A DNA stretch of 64,000 nucleotides from Diprion similis (lineage: Eukaryota > Arthropoda > Insecta > Hymenoptera > Diprionidae): NCBI RefSeq assembly GCF_021155765.1, contig NC_060110.1, positions 11,903,501 through 11,967,500 of the forward strand, read 5' to 3'. The first letter of the stretch is position 1; each line of letters opens with the position of its first letter. The translations under genes were made by a program, and so were the position numbers. The notes under the pieces were generated by a model. That model was not told where the DNA came from. It searched no databases and was given only the letters and a program-made list of their open reading frames with translations. Of this stretch, positions 49,595 through 60,893 are shown in pieces.

Positions 49595-52500
49595 ATGAAT
49601 CGCAAAATTCAAGCCCTAGATCAAGTGATAGAGTGAGCTTTTCTGAATATTTATATAAACTTATTGAATTATTTTACAAAATACAATGCATATTTGTCTC
49701 TGTCTAATTATTCACTATCCTAAAAATGGAATTCACTCGATTTACATATCTTGCACTAACCGTTATAACTAGTATAATCGTGGAATGAGTGTATTCGGTG
49801 TAAGTGTGATAAAATTATACCAAATCAAATGAATAAGGATTCCATTACACTGTATCTACAGCCATAATTGACTTTCTCGTTTATGTTTATATTCGATCGT
49901 TTATTGCCACAGGATCATGTATAAAATTACCGCGATGGGATAATTCATATAATCGTAAGAGAACGTTTATGGCCTGTATTGTATTTGTATATTATGATCA
50001 CGAAGCATGGTGCCGTTGAGGTTTACACTGCATGGAATCTACCACTCTACGCAAGTAGATACATGCATGCACCACATACGTACCTCAAACAAGTATGAGA
50101 GCGTTATTTAATCTTTATCAGAAAAAGATTCTTAGACCTGCCGAGGGTTTGTCAGCAGTGTGACCGGCAACGGTGATAAATGGCAAGACTAAAGAATGGC
50201 ACGCCTTTGGGCCTGTGCGAACACGGCTATGGCGATTTATTAAATTCTGCCAAAAAGCACATTCTACACGCGTCCCTACCACTAATTATTTCGTATCTGT
50301 CTCCATGACTATCGACCCGTCGTTATAACTGAGGTTCAAATCAAGATTCAGAATACCCTGCACTATATCTTAACCCGTTTTATACCGCCACTCGTGTTTT
50401 TGATGGAAAGTTGGCTTCTCTTTTCCTTTTACTTAAATTTTTTTTTTCCTTTTTATGTACCGAAGCTTTATCCAGCCCGGCGGTCAGGGACAAAGAACAA
50501 GGAAAATTTCTCGTGACTTGAGATGTCACCCACAAGACCGGGACAACCTTCGCTTAGTTCTCATTCGACTCGTCGAAAATTTGTCGCTTTACGCAACGTG
50601 CAAAAACACGTGCAGAACATTTTGAGCTCGTAGGCCTTGACAACGTACCTTAAACATGCTGCCATGCCAAAAATACCGTTTTAATACGTAATTAAGCAAC
50701 TCTTGTAGTTTTCTTTTGCACAAGGACCAATATAAAGACCTTCGATACTCTGAAACTTTTCCCTCATAAATTCTAGTGAAACTTTGAACTGTCTAGCTAA
50801 TCGCCAAACCTACATGAGCTGGGGTCAAATTTATACTATTACAAAACGCAGAAGTATAGTCACGCTACTAGCACTTGCGGGTCAGAATTTTTCTCTCCAT
50901 GCTATAAAGCGGAGGTATATCAATTACGCAACTAATTTAGGTCTACTTTGATTGTATGCAATTATGAATCGTACCGTTTTTTCCAACATTAAATTTAGCT
51001 ATTCATGCATTGCCGGTATATTTATTTGATCTATTGATCGCACTATTGGAAGACCAGTAATAAAATAACCGAAATCGTCGAAGACCGTTTTGGCGAGATT
51101 TGGAGCAGATGGAAATAATGTTTGACAATGTCCTTTAAAGTTTTGTTAAATTACCGGCGAATATAGGTACCTATATTATGGCAGAGGCGAAGAATTTCGA
51201 TGTAAACTTTCAGAGTTACAGTGCAACAAGGGAGCCAGCGTGTCGTTACTTGTATATGCTAGTGCGATTCTTCTCTTTACCAATTAAAACGTATTAGCGT
51301 TGACGAGGTAAACTGGGAGGCACAGTGAGTTACACATGACGAAATAAATGGTTCAAAGTTTTTAATTGTCAGCAACACGCGGACCATTTGAACCCAGGGT
51401 CGACACTAGCATAATTTCTATACGTGTTTTTATTTTCGAAAAGCTGGCATTCGAGTTTCAAGTGTCTCAAATGCACGTGTCGCATGTCGTCCGGAAATTT
51501 ACCTGACCCAAGAATTTTTCAGGCTTCGATAACCGCGATTAACGAAAAAACAGCTCAACTCTAATATTTCTCCGTTTTGTTTTCCATCTACCTGTTGACG
51601 TACGTTATCGATCATCAAATTCCCCGGCATACGTATGTACACGTATCGCGTACTATGCCTCAACGGCGTCTTTTACTTATTATTATCTAGCTCGCTGCGA
51701 ATGACAATCAATTATGCACGTGACGTCGGCGTCGTTTAGATTAAAATTTTAAACACACATTGAAATATTCCACCCGTAGGAATGCACACTATGGCATTTA
51801 ACTGCAGCTGGACACATTTTGCGATCATAATTACATAACTCCGCAGTTAGTTATACTTTTGGCAAAATATGCAAACGATAAACAGTAATCATTTGTTAAA
51901 AACGGCACACCAATTTCGATATTGCTGCAGATGTAGTAGGTAATTCTGAATAGGTGTACATACCGAGGCTCGGAATTTGAATAGTCACGTCGATGGAACA
52001 GGATTGAGATGCCGTTGCCTCAATTGTACAAATACAACAAATGCTGCAGTAGGTGTTGATAATCTTTTGCCGTCGACGATGGCAAATGAGTCAGCACAGG
52101 CATACGGAGTTGTTCAATGGAAAGGTATGAACATCGAGCAGGTGAAAGAACCGTGTTTGTATACAGTTTATCGTCTCGCAGAAATTCGATTTGTAGTTCG
52201 TACAAACCGGAGATGAATCTGACTGGCTGGGCATATGATAAGAACGGAGGGTAAAAGCAAATGTCGATCAGCTAAGGTACGATATTAATTAAATTTCGCG
52301 CAGAGTTTGCAACTAGGACTCGGTGGGGTTGATTAATTCTCGTCTAATCACTCAATCAACTCTAACCTTGGTTCTCCGTAGTCGGCGAGCCTTGGTAATC
52401 CAATTAAAACTTTGGCACAACCACCATCCTCGCCGCCGTCCGGTGCACACACTTTTCACACCGCAATTGCCGGCCGTGGATGTCAGCGGCGACGCCTCCG

Positions 52501-55500
52501 CGATGAAGATGTGGAATCCCGAGACGAGGAGGACGACGTCAGGTCCCTTCGCAAGGGTTGAAGCGAAACATGCCAGTTCCAGAGGGTGTGCTTGTGCTGC
52601 GGCGATGTAGGTGCGTCGGTACAAAACGATACGTAGCGAGGGGTTCTTGTTTTTTAAATATTTCTCCCTTTGTCGATACCCGCCCCGTGTTCCTCGGGGC
52701 CGAATTATTCCGATCCGGAACACAACACGCTCCCCGGCCTCGAATTGTACTCGCTCCTGCTGCGTGGATTCTATCGGCTCGGCTGAGTGTGATGCTGCTG
52801 CAGCCTGTGGAGTTCTGAGCATGCGAAATGTCGCCTGCCACCCCCGCTCCGTAGTCACGTGGTCTCTCCTCTCTCCTCTCTCTCTCGTTCACCGTTAATC
52901 GGAGAGAGACGGGGTCCCGAGAGCCGTGCGAGAAGGACGGAGAACGGCCCCGACGAAGAGGGTCAGCGCGAGGGGTGGCGGGGGTGGAGGGGGACCCTCG
53001 AGGGTCGACGAGGACGCCGACGGCCGGCGGAACGGACGCCGGGGAAAGGGGGGAGGCTTCATCTTATTAGAATAATTGTCACTCGCTTGGCGTTACGTGG
53101 ACCTGCGGATGCCCCCCCGCTGCACTTCGTTCTTTCGATTATTAACACCTAACACCCCGTTTCACACCCCCGCCGACCCGCGAACCCCGGCTCCCGGTGC
53201 AAAGGTCGGGACCCTCGTCCCCGCGGCGGGATATTCCGGAGAAACGGCGACCTGCACGTGCTCCACGTTTATCGATGTATTTCATTATTTTGCATTCTGT
53301 TTATTATATACAACGGAGGCACAAATGCGATACAGGTGAGCGTTGCAAACTCGATGAACCGCGAGCGGTAATTTTTTAGTTCGTTTAAACGACGCGGGTC
53401 CGGCACAGGATGAGTCCTGACAGGCTATAAGCGCAGGGATTCTTTCGGCTCCGAGGAATTCCACGGCGTATACGAGTGGGCCGGTGATTAGGGAGATTCG
53501 GAGATTAAGGGATTAAGAGATTTAAAGATTAGACGCGCATCGCTTGGTAGGAAGACTGCAAAGCCGGCCCGTCGCAGGCTTGCTATTTCTAAACAACTTG
53601 TACACAGGCAATTGCAAAGTGGATGCTGCGTGCAGCGGATTAGGGGCTTTTTTTGCAAACTATGGATGATGCCGGTTTTTTTTACTCACGGTTATAGGCG
53701 AATGTGCATCCTGCCTACGACCCATGGGGTCGGGAAGGAGATACACTGTGCAGTGCTTACGTCAGATTACCGTTCTGCATACTGCCTGGGGCTGCGGGCT
53801 ACACTGCTCCCCTTGGGAAGGGAATTAATTAGTGATTTTTGGCCCACGAGATAGGGGGCGAAGGCTCCTATATGTTTTTCGTTATTCCACTCTGTCGAGT
53901 AGTTATGGCGCAGCACTAGAATACATAAACAAACGTACTGATCGAGACGTTATCTCCTGTCAGTTCCGTGTGGCTTTATACTGATTCAATTGTATACTAG
54001 TATACTTATCATACCTTGTTGGGTATTTTCAAGTCATTGCATGCAGTTGTACACTGAAAACCAGTAATTGATTTGCCTGATGTTGATGCGGCCACTGCAA
54101 GAACTTTTCCCTGGGATGCGGTTTGAGCCCATAAAGCATATAGTCTATCAAGTTCAATTTAAAACTTTTTTTACTTTGTTACTCAAATAATTCGAAAACT
54201 TTTGGGCTGATCGTACATAATATTTATTCAGTTCTAATTTACGAAAATCTGCAGCGATTGAGACCAACATCTTGACTTAGCTTGACTATACGCTTATTGT
54301 TACAGTAATACATGGCATTGCGTATAATCAACTATGTCCTGTAATGCTTGTGATTGTTATAAAAATATCTATTCCAAAGTTGTCTCAAAACTGAGAATCA
54401 ATTATACATCAGCGTATTTACTGTCACATAATTTCGTACGAATAGAACATTTGACTGCGAAAACTCAATCAATATTATATGTCACAGTTGTAGCACCGAC
54501 AGTATTGACGAATCGATGCTATTTCAGCTCGGATAACTATTTGGGCTATTGGAGATTACCAAGCACCTACTCTGTGTAAAATCCTTTTTTAAGTGGAATG
54601 TGTTTAAGGGGAGACGCCCGTAAAATTTTCTGTATACCGAGTTTTTTAGGTTTCAATCATTTGAACAACGAAAAATCATTCCAAACTTTACAGGATTATA
54701 ATGTTCAAAAGACTAACAAGCTGAAGTACGAACAAAATGAGTAAGTAGTCTTGTTGAAACGCACGCCAGTTCCTGCAGAGAACACCCTATTACCTCAAGA
54801 AATGAAGGTGTTTCAATCCCCGTAACAATGACGCGAGTAAACTTATATTTTCTTTGAAATTAAACAAAGACCAGACAAAGACTAGACGGTAAAAACCGCA
54901 GCTAACTGTAAGTACAAGGAGGGTGCTGTCTTCACAGTCCGATGCGCAAGAGAGGCGGAGAATAAGAGCGTCAATCCGTCTCTTCGCGATCGAAAAAGCG
55001 AGATCCCTTACAATTGTTGCGAAATGACAAGCCATTCATTGGCCAACCCAGTGATGATTTAGCAAAAGTTGGCCAATCATCGGCAGCTAGGGTTGAATGC
55101 CCTCCTCAAGAAAACTGATTTAAAACACGAGGCAGACCCTTTCAAGAGCCGAGGCGAAGGGGTGGTCTTCCACGGGGAAAATGCACACATACGTGTCCGT
55201 CATGGGCGTGTGTGTTAATGTCGGTGAAGGACCAAACGAGGCCAGGCCGAACGAACCCAGGGAAGTCCAGGTCGAGGCGAGGTATAGGGGACACCAGAAG
55301 GTGTATAAGTATAAGGTAGGCCGCTCGAGGACATGCATACATTCGACGTAGGTACACAGGCGAGGCACCGCGTTTCACACACGTAAAAGGCGGGCGCAGG
55401 CGCAGGCAGCTGTCATCTTACACCGTGGAGGAGGCATGGAGGCATGGAGGCATGGGGCGGCCATTCTCAACTTATCTCTACGATCTTTGTAAACATGTCG

Positions 55501-57505
55501 TGAAATCTGAGTATCCCAGCATTGGCGTAGGCGCGCCGAGGACCGCGGCGTCCACTCCACGACGTCCGGACCTGTTAGGCCTCGGAGGCTCCAGTACTTC
55601 GTAGAAATCGCTCGCCGCACTCCTGTTCCTAAATGCTTCCTGCAGGTCCTCCGCTCAGCATCCCTTCTCCGTGCCTCTGCAACGGCAGGCTCTGTGTGCT
55701 TCACACGAACGGGAAATGGGGCTTGAGTATTCGCGTGAAATTAGTAAACGGACGCGTGTCCCACATGCTCTTGGTTCACTTAAACACGTGCACCTCACGC
55801 TCACCTCGCGTGAACTTGACGACAATAACTTCGGCAGTAGCCAAGGGAAAATAAGGGGAGAGGACGAAAAAAAGTCTTCCAGGTCCGACGAGACGTCTTT
55901 CTTGTCCTTCTAGACAAAAGAACCTCTGGCCGTGCTCTTACGGGCCGATCCACGCAAATGGAAGACCGAATTCCTTCATTTTTCCTCTTCGAACAAGAGA
56001 CCCGCCATCGGGTCAGATCCACTTAGCGTTTGAGGGATGGAAACCTCAAGAACTGTTAAATCGCTGCCCGGGTACTTGGATCCAGTTTCTTGTCGGAACC
56101 GGTGATTATTGTTACTCTGGGGTGTGCGGTGAATCCGAATAAGGATACACGGTGTGCTTTGAAGAAATAATGTAGCATTAAAATAGTAGGTCACACCAAT
56201 ATTCACATATTCCATTCTGAAACCGAAATCCATCAACAAGACGCGATGGAGTCCATTGAATTTTGGGCATTGCAGTATTTTATAAGCAGGCCGGTGACAA
56301 TGAGCCTGAGATTGGGAAAACCAAAACACAATTAATCTCTACTTCATTCGATCCTCTATAAACTAATAATGATGTTTCAATAATTTCGAAATATTCGAAA
56401 CGAGTTGACAAAAAAAAAAAACAGAAAAATTTATCTTCGAATACGGCTGTACATGAAATGTTATTATTGTAAATTCTTAAGAAGATATGTAATGTATTAA
56501 AACTGTCTTATGTATTGTAAGCAAGTGAGTTATTTTAATCCTAAGGAAATTGTATTTCACCGATATAATTGTGTTGCAATTTGAGAATTGAATATTATTT
56601 TTTCCACCTGTCATTCTGACTGAATATTACAATTTAGTTATAAGCCTAGAATGGGAGGATATGTAATTGCTACGTTGAAACAGATCGAATCGAAAGAATG
56701 GTGTCTGCATACAAATCGGCATTATTATACTGATATGTGAGGTGTCCGATGTAGTTCCGTAACCGCAAATCTTATATCACCAGAAAACAAAACATTCAAG
56801 CTTGATGGGATATATGAATAGAAGTGTGAACGCTGATTATGTGTCGAAAGCAGAGGTCAGACATCGGCTTCCGCCTTAACTATGTATTAGCAATTTGTGA
56901 ACCAACTTTTTGTACGTTTGATCCTACGTTGCGCAGTAGATTGTCGTTTAACCGATACCAATATTCACAAGTGCAGACGGACAGTTTCGCATAATTAAGA
57001 TAATTTCATCATGAAATTTTTGTCCACCGCAGATTTATTATAGATATATATACGTTCGCTGATTAGGATCAAATTGACTCATTCTCGGTTGGGCGACTGT
57101 TCCCGGCTGTACAGTTGAGACGGTAAGAAAATAAAAACCGCATGCCGCAACCCACAAGTAATCGTTCCGCAATCTCCGCTGAGGATCGTTGTTTCCCTCC
57201 AAACAGGGTCCCGTTTCTTTGTCCAAATTTCATACGTAGGTATAACACGATAATCTCTACCTGTTCGTTACCAGTGACCACCAAGATTGTTGTTTGACAA
57301 TTATTCGAATGAACAGCTGGTCAAACACCCCGTCACATCTACTCTATTATAGATATCGTGTCAATGAATCCGTGATATTAATGCATTGAAGACTTTTCCA
57401 ACTTGATACATTATTTTTCGATTTAGCACATGTATCCTACGGGTAATTCTTTTTTCCAGTGAACCTGACGAACTACATATACTTGCGAGTCTGGATTCTT
57501 CGTAG
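49595..57505 (+). CDS. Possible micro-ORF gene downstream of the TATA/Inr promoter
   Basis: Exon 1 is 49595-49632: it reads MNRKIQALDQVI and stops in phase 2 before a GTGAGC donor. A downstream exon with a strong acceptor (ATTCTTTTTTCCAG) at 57460-57505 fits that phase and reads DEPDELHILASLDSS then TAG. The pairing yields a 27-residue acidic peptide across a 7.8-kb intron. The promoter and first exon are fairly convincing. The second exon is a match by phase only, so other exons could lie between, or the transcript could be non-coding. I recognise no family. Confidence 0.22.
49633..57459. other. Non-coding DNA between eya and NF-YC
   Basis: No long gene is supported. Features seen are a GC-rich, CpG-rich island (about 52430-53260), a cluster of GATTA motifs (53484-53533), an inverted pair of CCAAT boxes (55038-55077), and a GGAGGCAT short repeat (about 55427-55455). 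A minus-strand donor (CGCGAG then GTGAGCGT) near 55800 could end a 5' UTR exon of eya. ORFs inside the GC-rich island are long only because stop codons are rare there. Confidence 0.5.
52430..53260. promoter_or_regulatory. GC-rich, CpG-rich island
   Basis: An abrupt rise in GC and CpG within AT-rich surroundings, with G-runs at about 52975-53055, a pyrimidine CT repeat (52861-52890) and a CACGTG E-box at 52856-52861. It lies about 5-6 kb upstream of the eya coding start on the eya sense strand, so it is a candidate eya promoter or first exon. This is composition-based inference only. Confidence 0.4.
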
Positions 57506-58721
57506 AGAAAAAGAAAAAATCGGAGACTCTTAAATAAGATATTTATTTAGGAAACTCAGAAATTTTTCCCGAAAATCAGAAAATTTTATACGAAATAGCC
57601 TAAATACTCGGCCTTTGTTGAAGTTTTTTTTTTTGAAAAACATTTGTTTATAAGTTGAATTTGAGTCGCTCTGATTATCGCGGCGGATATTTACGAACGA
57701 CCGAGAGTCTACAGGTTGTCCGGAACGACGCTGCCGTGGATGCACTTTATTCTCGAGGTATAATCCCGGTGATTTTTCGTAAATTAACCATGCGGCAATA
57801 ATTACTAGACATTTCAGAGCCAACGACACGCAGGGCAGAGCCTGAACCCACCAGACAAGACCGCAACGACGTGAAACATAATACAATAGTTGTACCAGCA
57901 AACCGGGCCTCATGGGACAGCCAGCGGCTCGGCCGACTCAGCAACTCAGCCATGCGGAGCGGAGAACGGGTGAAGAAGGCGACGCAAGGCCCGATTCAGA
58001 TTACATCTGCGCTCCCTGCGATCGACCATGGTTTTATCTTTACTTATACCAGACAATCTTCAGAGAGACATTAGGAAGGTGTCTGCAGTGTGTGTATAGT
58101 CTGCAGTTTGCGAGCATTGCTTATACATATATGGCGTAAGTTCGACGTCATACAGGCTTCGTCGCATGACTTATAATTAGGGGAGATATTTCGGTACAAG
58201 CGCGTAGCGTTACTTATGTGTTTACATATACATGTAAACAATAATAATCACGTATAACTCTTGTTTCTCATTTCTTTTTTGAATTCATACTACATTTAGA
58301 TATCGTCGTTGTCGGGACTAACGCAGTGTTTGAATATCGCTCAATTTGAAGGTTCAATCCCGCGGATTATAAACAGTGGCGACATCTTTGGTGCACTTTT
58401 AATCGGTCGAAAAGAACACTGCACGGTGCCAAGCTTTCCGGAATATAAGAACTTTTGAACTCGGCGATTATCGGTGGTCTTCAGCAATTGCTATTAAATA
58501 TGATCGTTATCTCGATTAGTTAGAATTGATTTGTAGTCGTGCCCGTCATTATTGATAGATTTACTGCATTTGGTACTCGCGTAAGAAAGCGTAACGCGAC
58601 GGTCGGGAAGTTACTTGTGAGTAGGTTGAAAATTTTTTATTCCTTAGACGATAAACTTATTCCTATTTTGTAAAGTTAATAGTATTTAGCGTAGAATTAT
58701 CTGTTTAAATTTAAATTTCAA
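57506..58721. other. Spacer left of NF-YC
   Basis: The right end is the NF-YC 3' UTR, with a minus-strand AATAAA at 58636-58641 about 80 bases past the stop. A 127-codon minus-strand ORF (57530-57913) with a hydrophobic stretch is present but has no supporting splice or promoter signal; I do not call it. Confidence 0.55.
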
Positions 58722-60466
58722 TTATTCATTGTCGTTGCTATTGGTTTGTAGATATACAGGAGTTTGGCCGCCTTGAGCCACTTGAATTAACTGTGGTTGG
58801 GCTTGAATAGGTGTGGCTTGAATGATGATGGGCTGATTACTACCACCCTGAACTTGCATTCGAATCATCTGGAGTTGTTGTGGCGTTAATTGAATCTGAA
58901 ATAATAAAAATCAACGAATAATTATCTTGTCCTCATTTCCCCTACTTTCATTTGCATCGAACTTACAGGTATCTGCTGTATTTCGCCGCTGGGTGTTACT
59001 ATTTGTTGTACTATTTGAATCCCTCCACCCTGGGAGGTAGGAGATTGCTGTGTTTGTTGTAATTGTATAACTTGTTGACCACTCGTTGTTTGCTGTGGAC
59101 TTGGTACTGTCACAGTTTGCGCAGTCACAGTTTGCGCTGAGCTCGTGTTTGAATTTTCCTGGAAGTAATTTGCAAATGTGAAGTTTTGTAAACCTATCTG
59201 CTTATGCTGTAAAATAAAGTTTGTTTTTTGTTTTTTCAATACATTGAGCCAATCTTACATTCTACCGTACATTCCTAATTCCAAAACATATGATTGCTGA
59301 AAGCTTCCAGACTAAAATCTTCTTCAATAACTCGTGACCGTTGTTTAAACGATTTCAAAACTAGGACAGTAAAGCTTTACCTGTTCGACAGGACTGCCGA
59401 TGTTAATAGTTTGAATTTGTCCGGTTGACGGTTGAACAATCTGTATTGGCTGAGAAGCTGAGCCATTATTCTGTACACCCTGATTTGCGGAAGCTTGTTG
59501 CTGCGCAAGCTGAAAGTAGTAATGAACTTGATCAGAGTTCATTGATGTTCGTACAGAATTATCGTTCTGGGCTTTAGTTTGTTTCAATTCATCCCTGGGA
59601 ACAATATCGATGAGGAAGTCGAATTGATCATATTTAGTGATAGCCATTGCAATATCGTTTCTTTGCAGAGTACGTCTTTTATTATCTTCTGTATGAACCC
59701 ACGCTCTGAGCGTTAGTTCATGTATGAATATCTCAGCAGCCTTTGAAAACAACATCGGTGCTTCCGCACTTATCATTTTCACATCGCCATCTAATTTCAT
59801 AATTTTTTTTATTCTAGCCAACGGTAAGGATTGAGTCTTTAGGTCCATCTGGAAAGGAAATTTAAACAGATATATATTTTTTATCAAATCTTGTGTTAAT
59901 TTCTTTATACGTAAATAGAAAGAACCTTACAGTAGTTATTTTTTTGATCTCATCTGTTACTTTGGGCCAAAACTGACCCAGCGCCTGCTGCGCTTCCGAG
60001 TTGCCTGGTGAGGCAATCTGTAAGTCGCCATTTGAATCTCCTTCCACCTCTTCCCCGTCCTGGTTCCTGCAACATTGCAGTTGCAAATTTATGTTGTATC
60101 TTCAAGTTTTCCACTTACACAAATTTTGATATTACTCTGGACCATATAGACTGCAAGATATATTTTTGGGGCAGTTGGAGGGTCGAAAATATGAAAACAA
60201 ATGTTTGTTTTGAAATCTCCAACTGTGCAGAGAGAATCCTTGTGAAAATTGCAGAATTTTTTTTTTTGTTTATTCAACCACATAACGAACGGTATATATG
60301 CTCGGTTTTACAGGAAAATCTTTGGCTTTACACGGTTTGATTATGCAGTGTATTACATGGCTTTATAGGAGTTGCTTCGATGAAAAAAAATAGTTATGAC
60401 ATAACCTAACTTAAAGAGATGCATTACTAAATGTGTTACTCACGCGTTTACGAAGAAAACAGACAT
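58722..60466 (-). CDS. NFYC: Nuclear transcription factor Y subunit gamma (NF-YC)
   Basis: Five coding exons, 5' to 3' on the minus strand: 60466-60444, 60066-59931, 59848-59381, 59158-58967, 58895-58722 (stop 58724-58722). Phases agree; the product is 330 residues. The histone-fold core is unmistakable: [53 protein letters not shown], then [14 protein letters not shown]. The rest is a Gln-rich activation region ([17 protein letters not shown], ending [12 protein letters not shown]). In the family this subunit dimerises with NF-YB and then joins NF-YA to bind CCAAT boxes. The tiny first exon (MSVFFVNA) is chosen because its GTGAGT donor gives the exact phase needed and no ATG in the second exon suits. 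It lies 428 bases downstream of the IFT52 stop, on the same strand. Confidence 0.95.
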
Positions 60467-60893
60467 TGTTTGAATGTTCGGGTTTCTCACTTACAAAATT
60501 TATTGAAACATTGAGTGCAACGATAAGCTCATCGAGCAGCTTTTAACATTAATAATAAATAAAATTGCATTAGTTTGTACCATAGGTTTTCACTCGAAAA
60601 ACCTGTCCTGACCGCAGACAACGCAAACTGTGTAGATAGGGTTCGTACAAATGTTGAACTCATACTCGATGATACGTCTGCATGAGTTCTCACTTTGTCA
60701 CCTAGGTGGCACATAAAACGAATTCATCCGTTTTCAAAATTGAAAATGTAAAAATAATTGCCCGCAGAAACAGAAGTACCTAAAATAATTTATTCTTAGT
60801 AGCTTATATTTTTAAGTGTATAGTTGAGCCTTTATTGGAATATATATATACACGGTAATTAATTGTTGATTGTATTGATGATTGGGTGAATGG
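60467..60893. promoter_or_regulatory. Spacer with NF-YC promoter and IFT52 3' UTR
   Basis: This 427-base gap must hold the NF-YC promoter and the IFT52 3' end (minus-strand AATAAA at 60831-60836, 58 bases past the stop). It includes a CTCF-like motif, CACCTAGGTGGCAC, at 60699-60712. Confidence 0.5.

Noticed and set aside
52352-52858. 168-codon minus-strand ORF in the GC-rich island
   Set aside because: GC-rich sequence is poor in stop codons, and another frame is open over the same bases. There is no domain, low-complexity Arg-rich content and no matching splice chain.
57530-57913. 127-codon minus-strand ORF with a hydrophobic stretch
   Set aside because: The 3' half is Lys/Phe-rich AT sequence, there are no splice or promoter signals, and a second frame is also open nearby. 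Likely chance.
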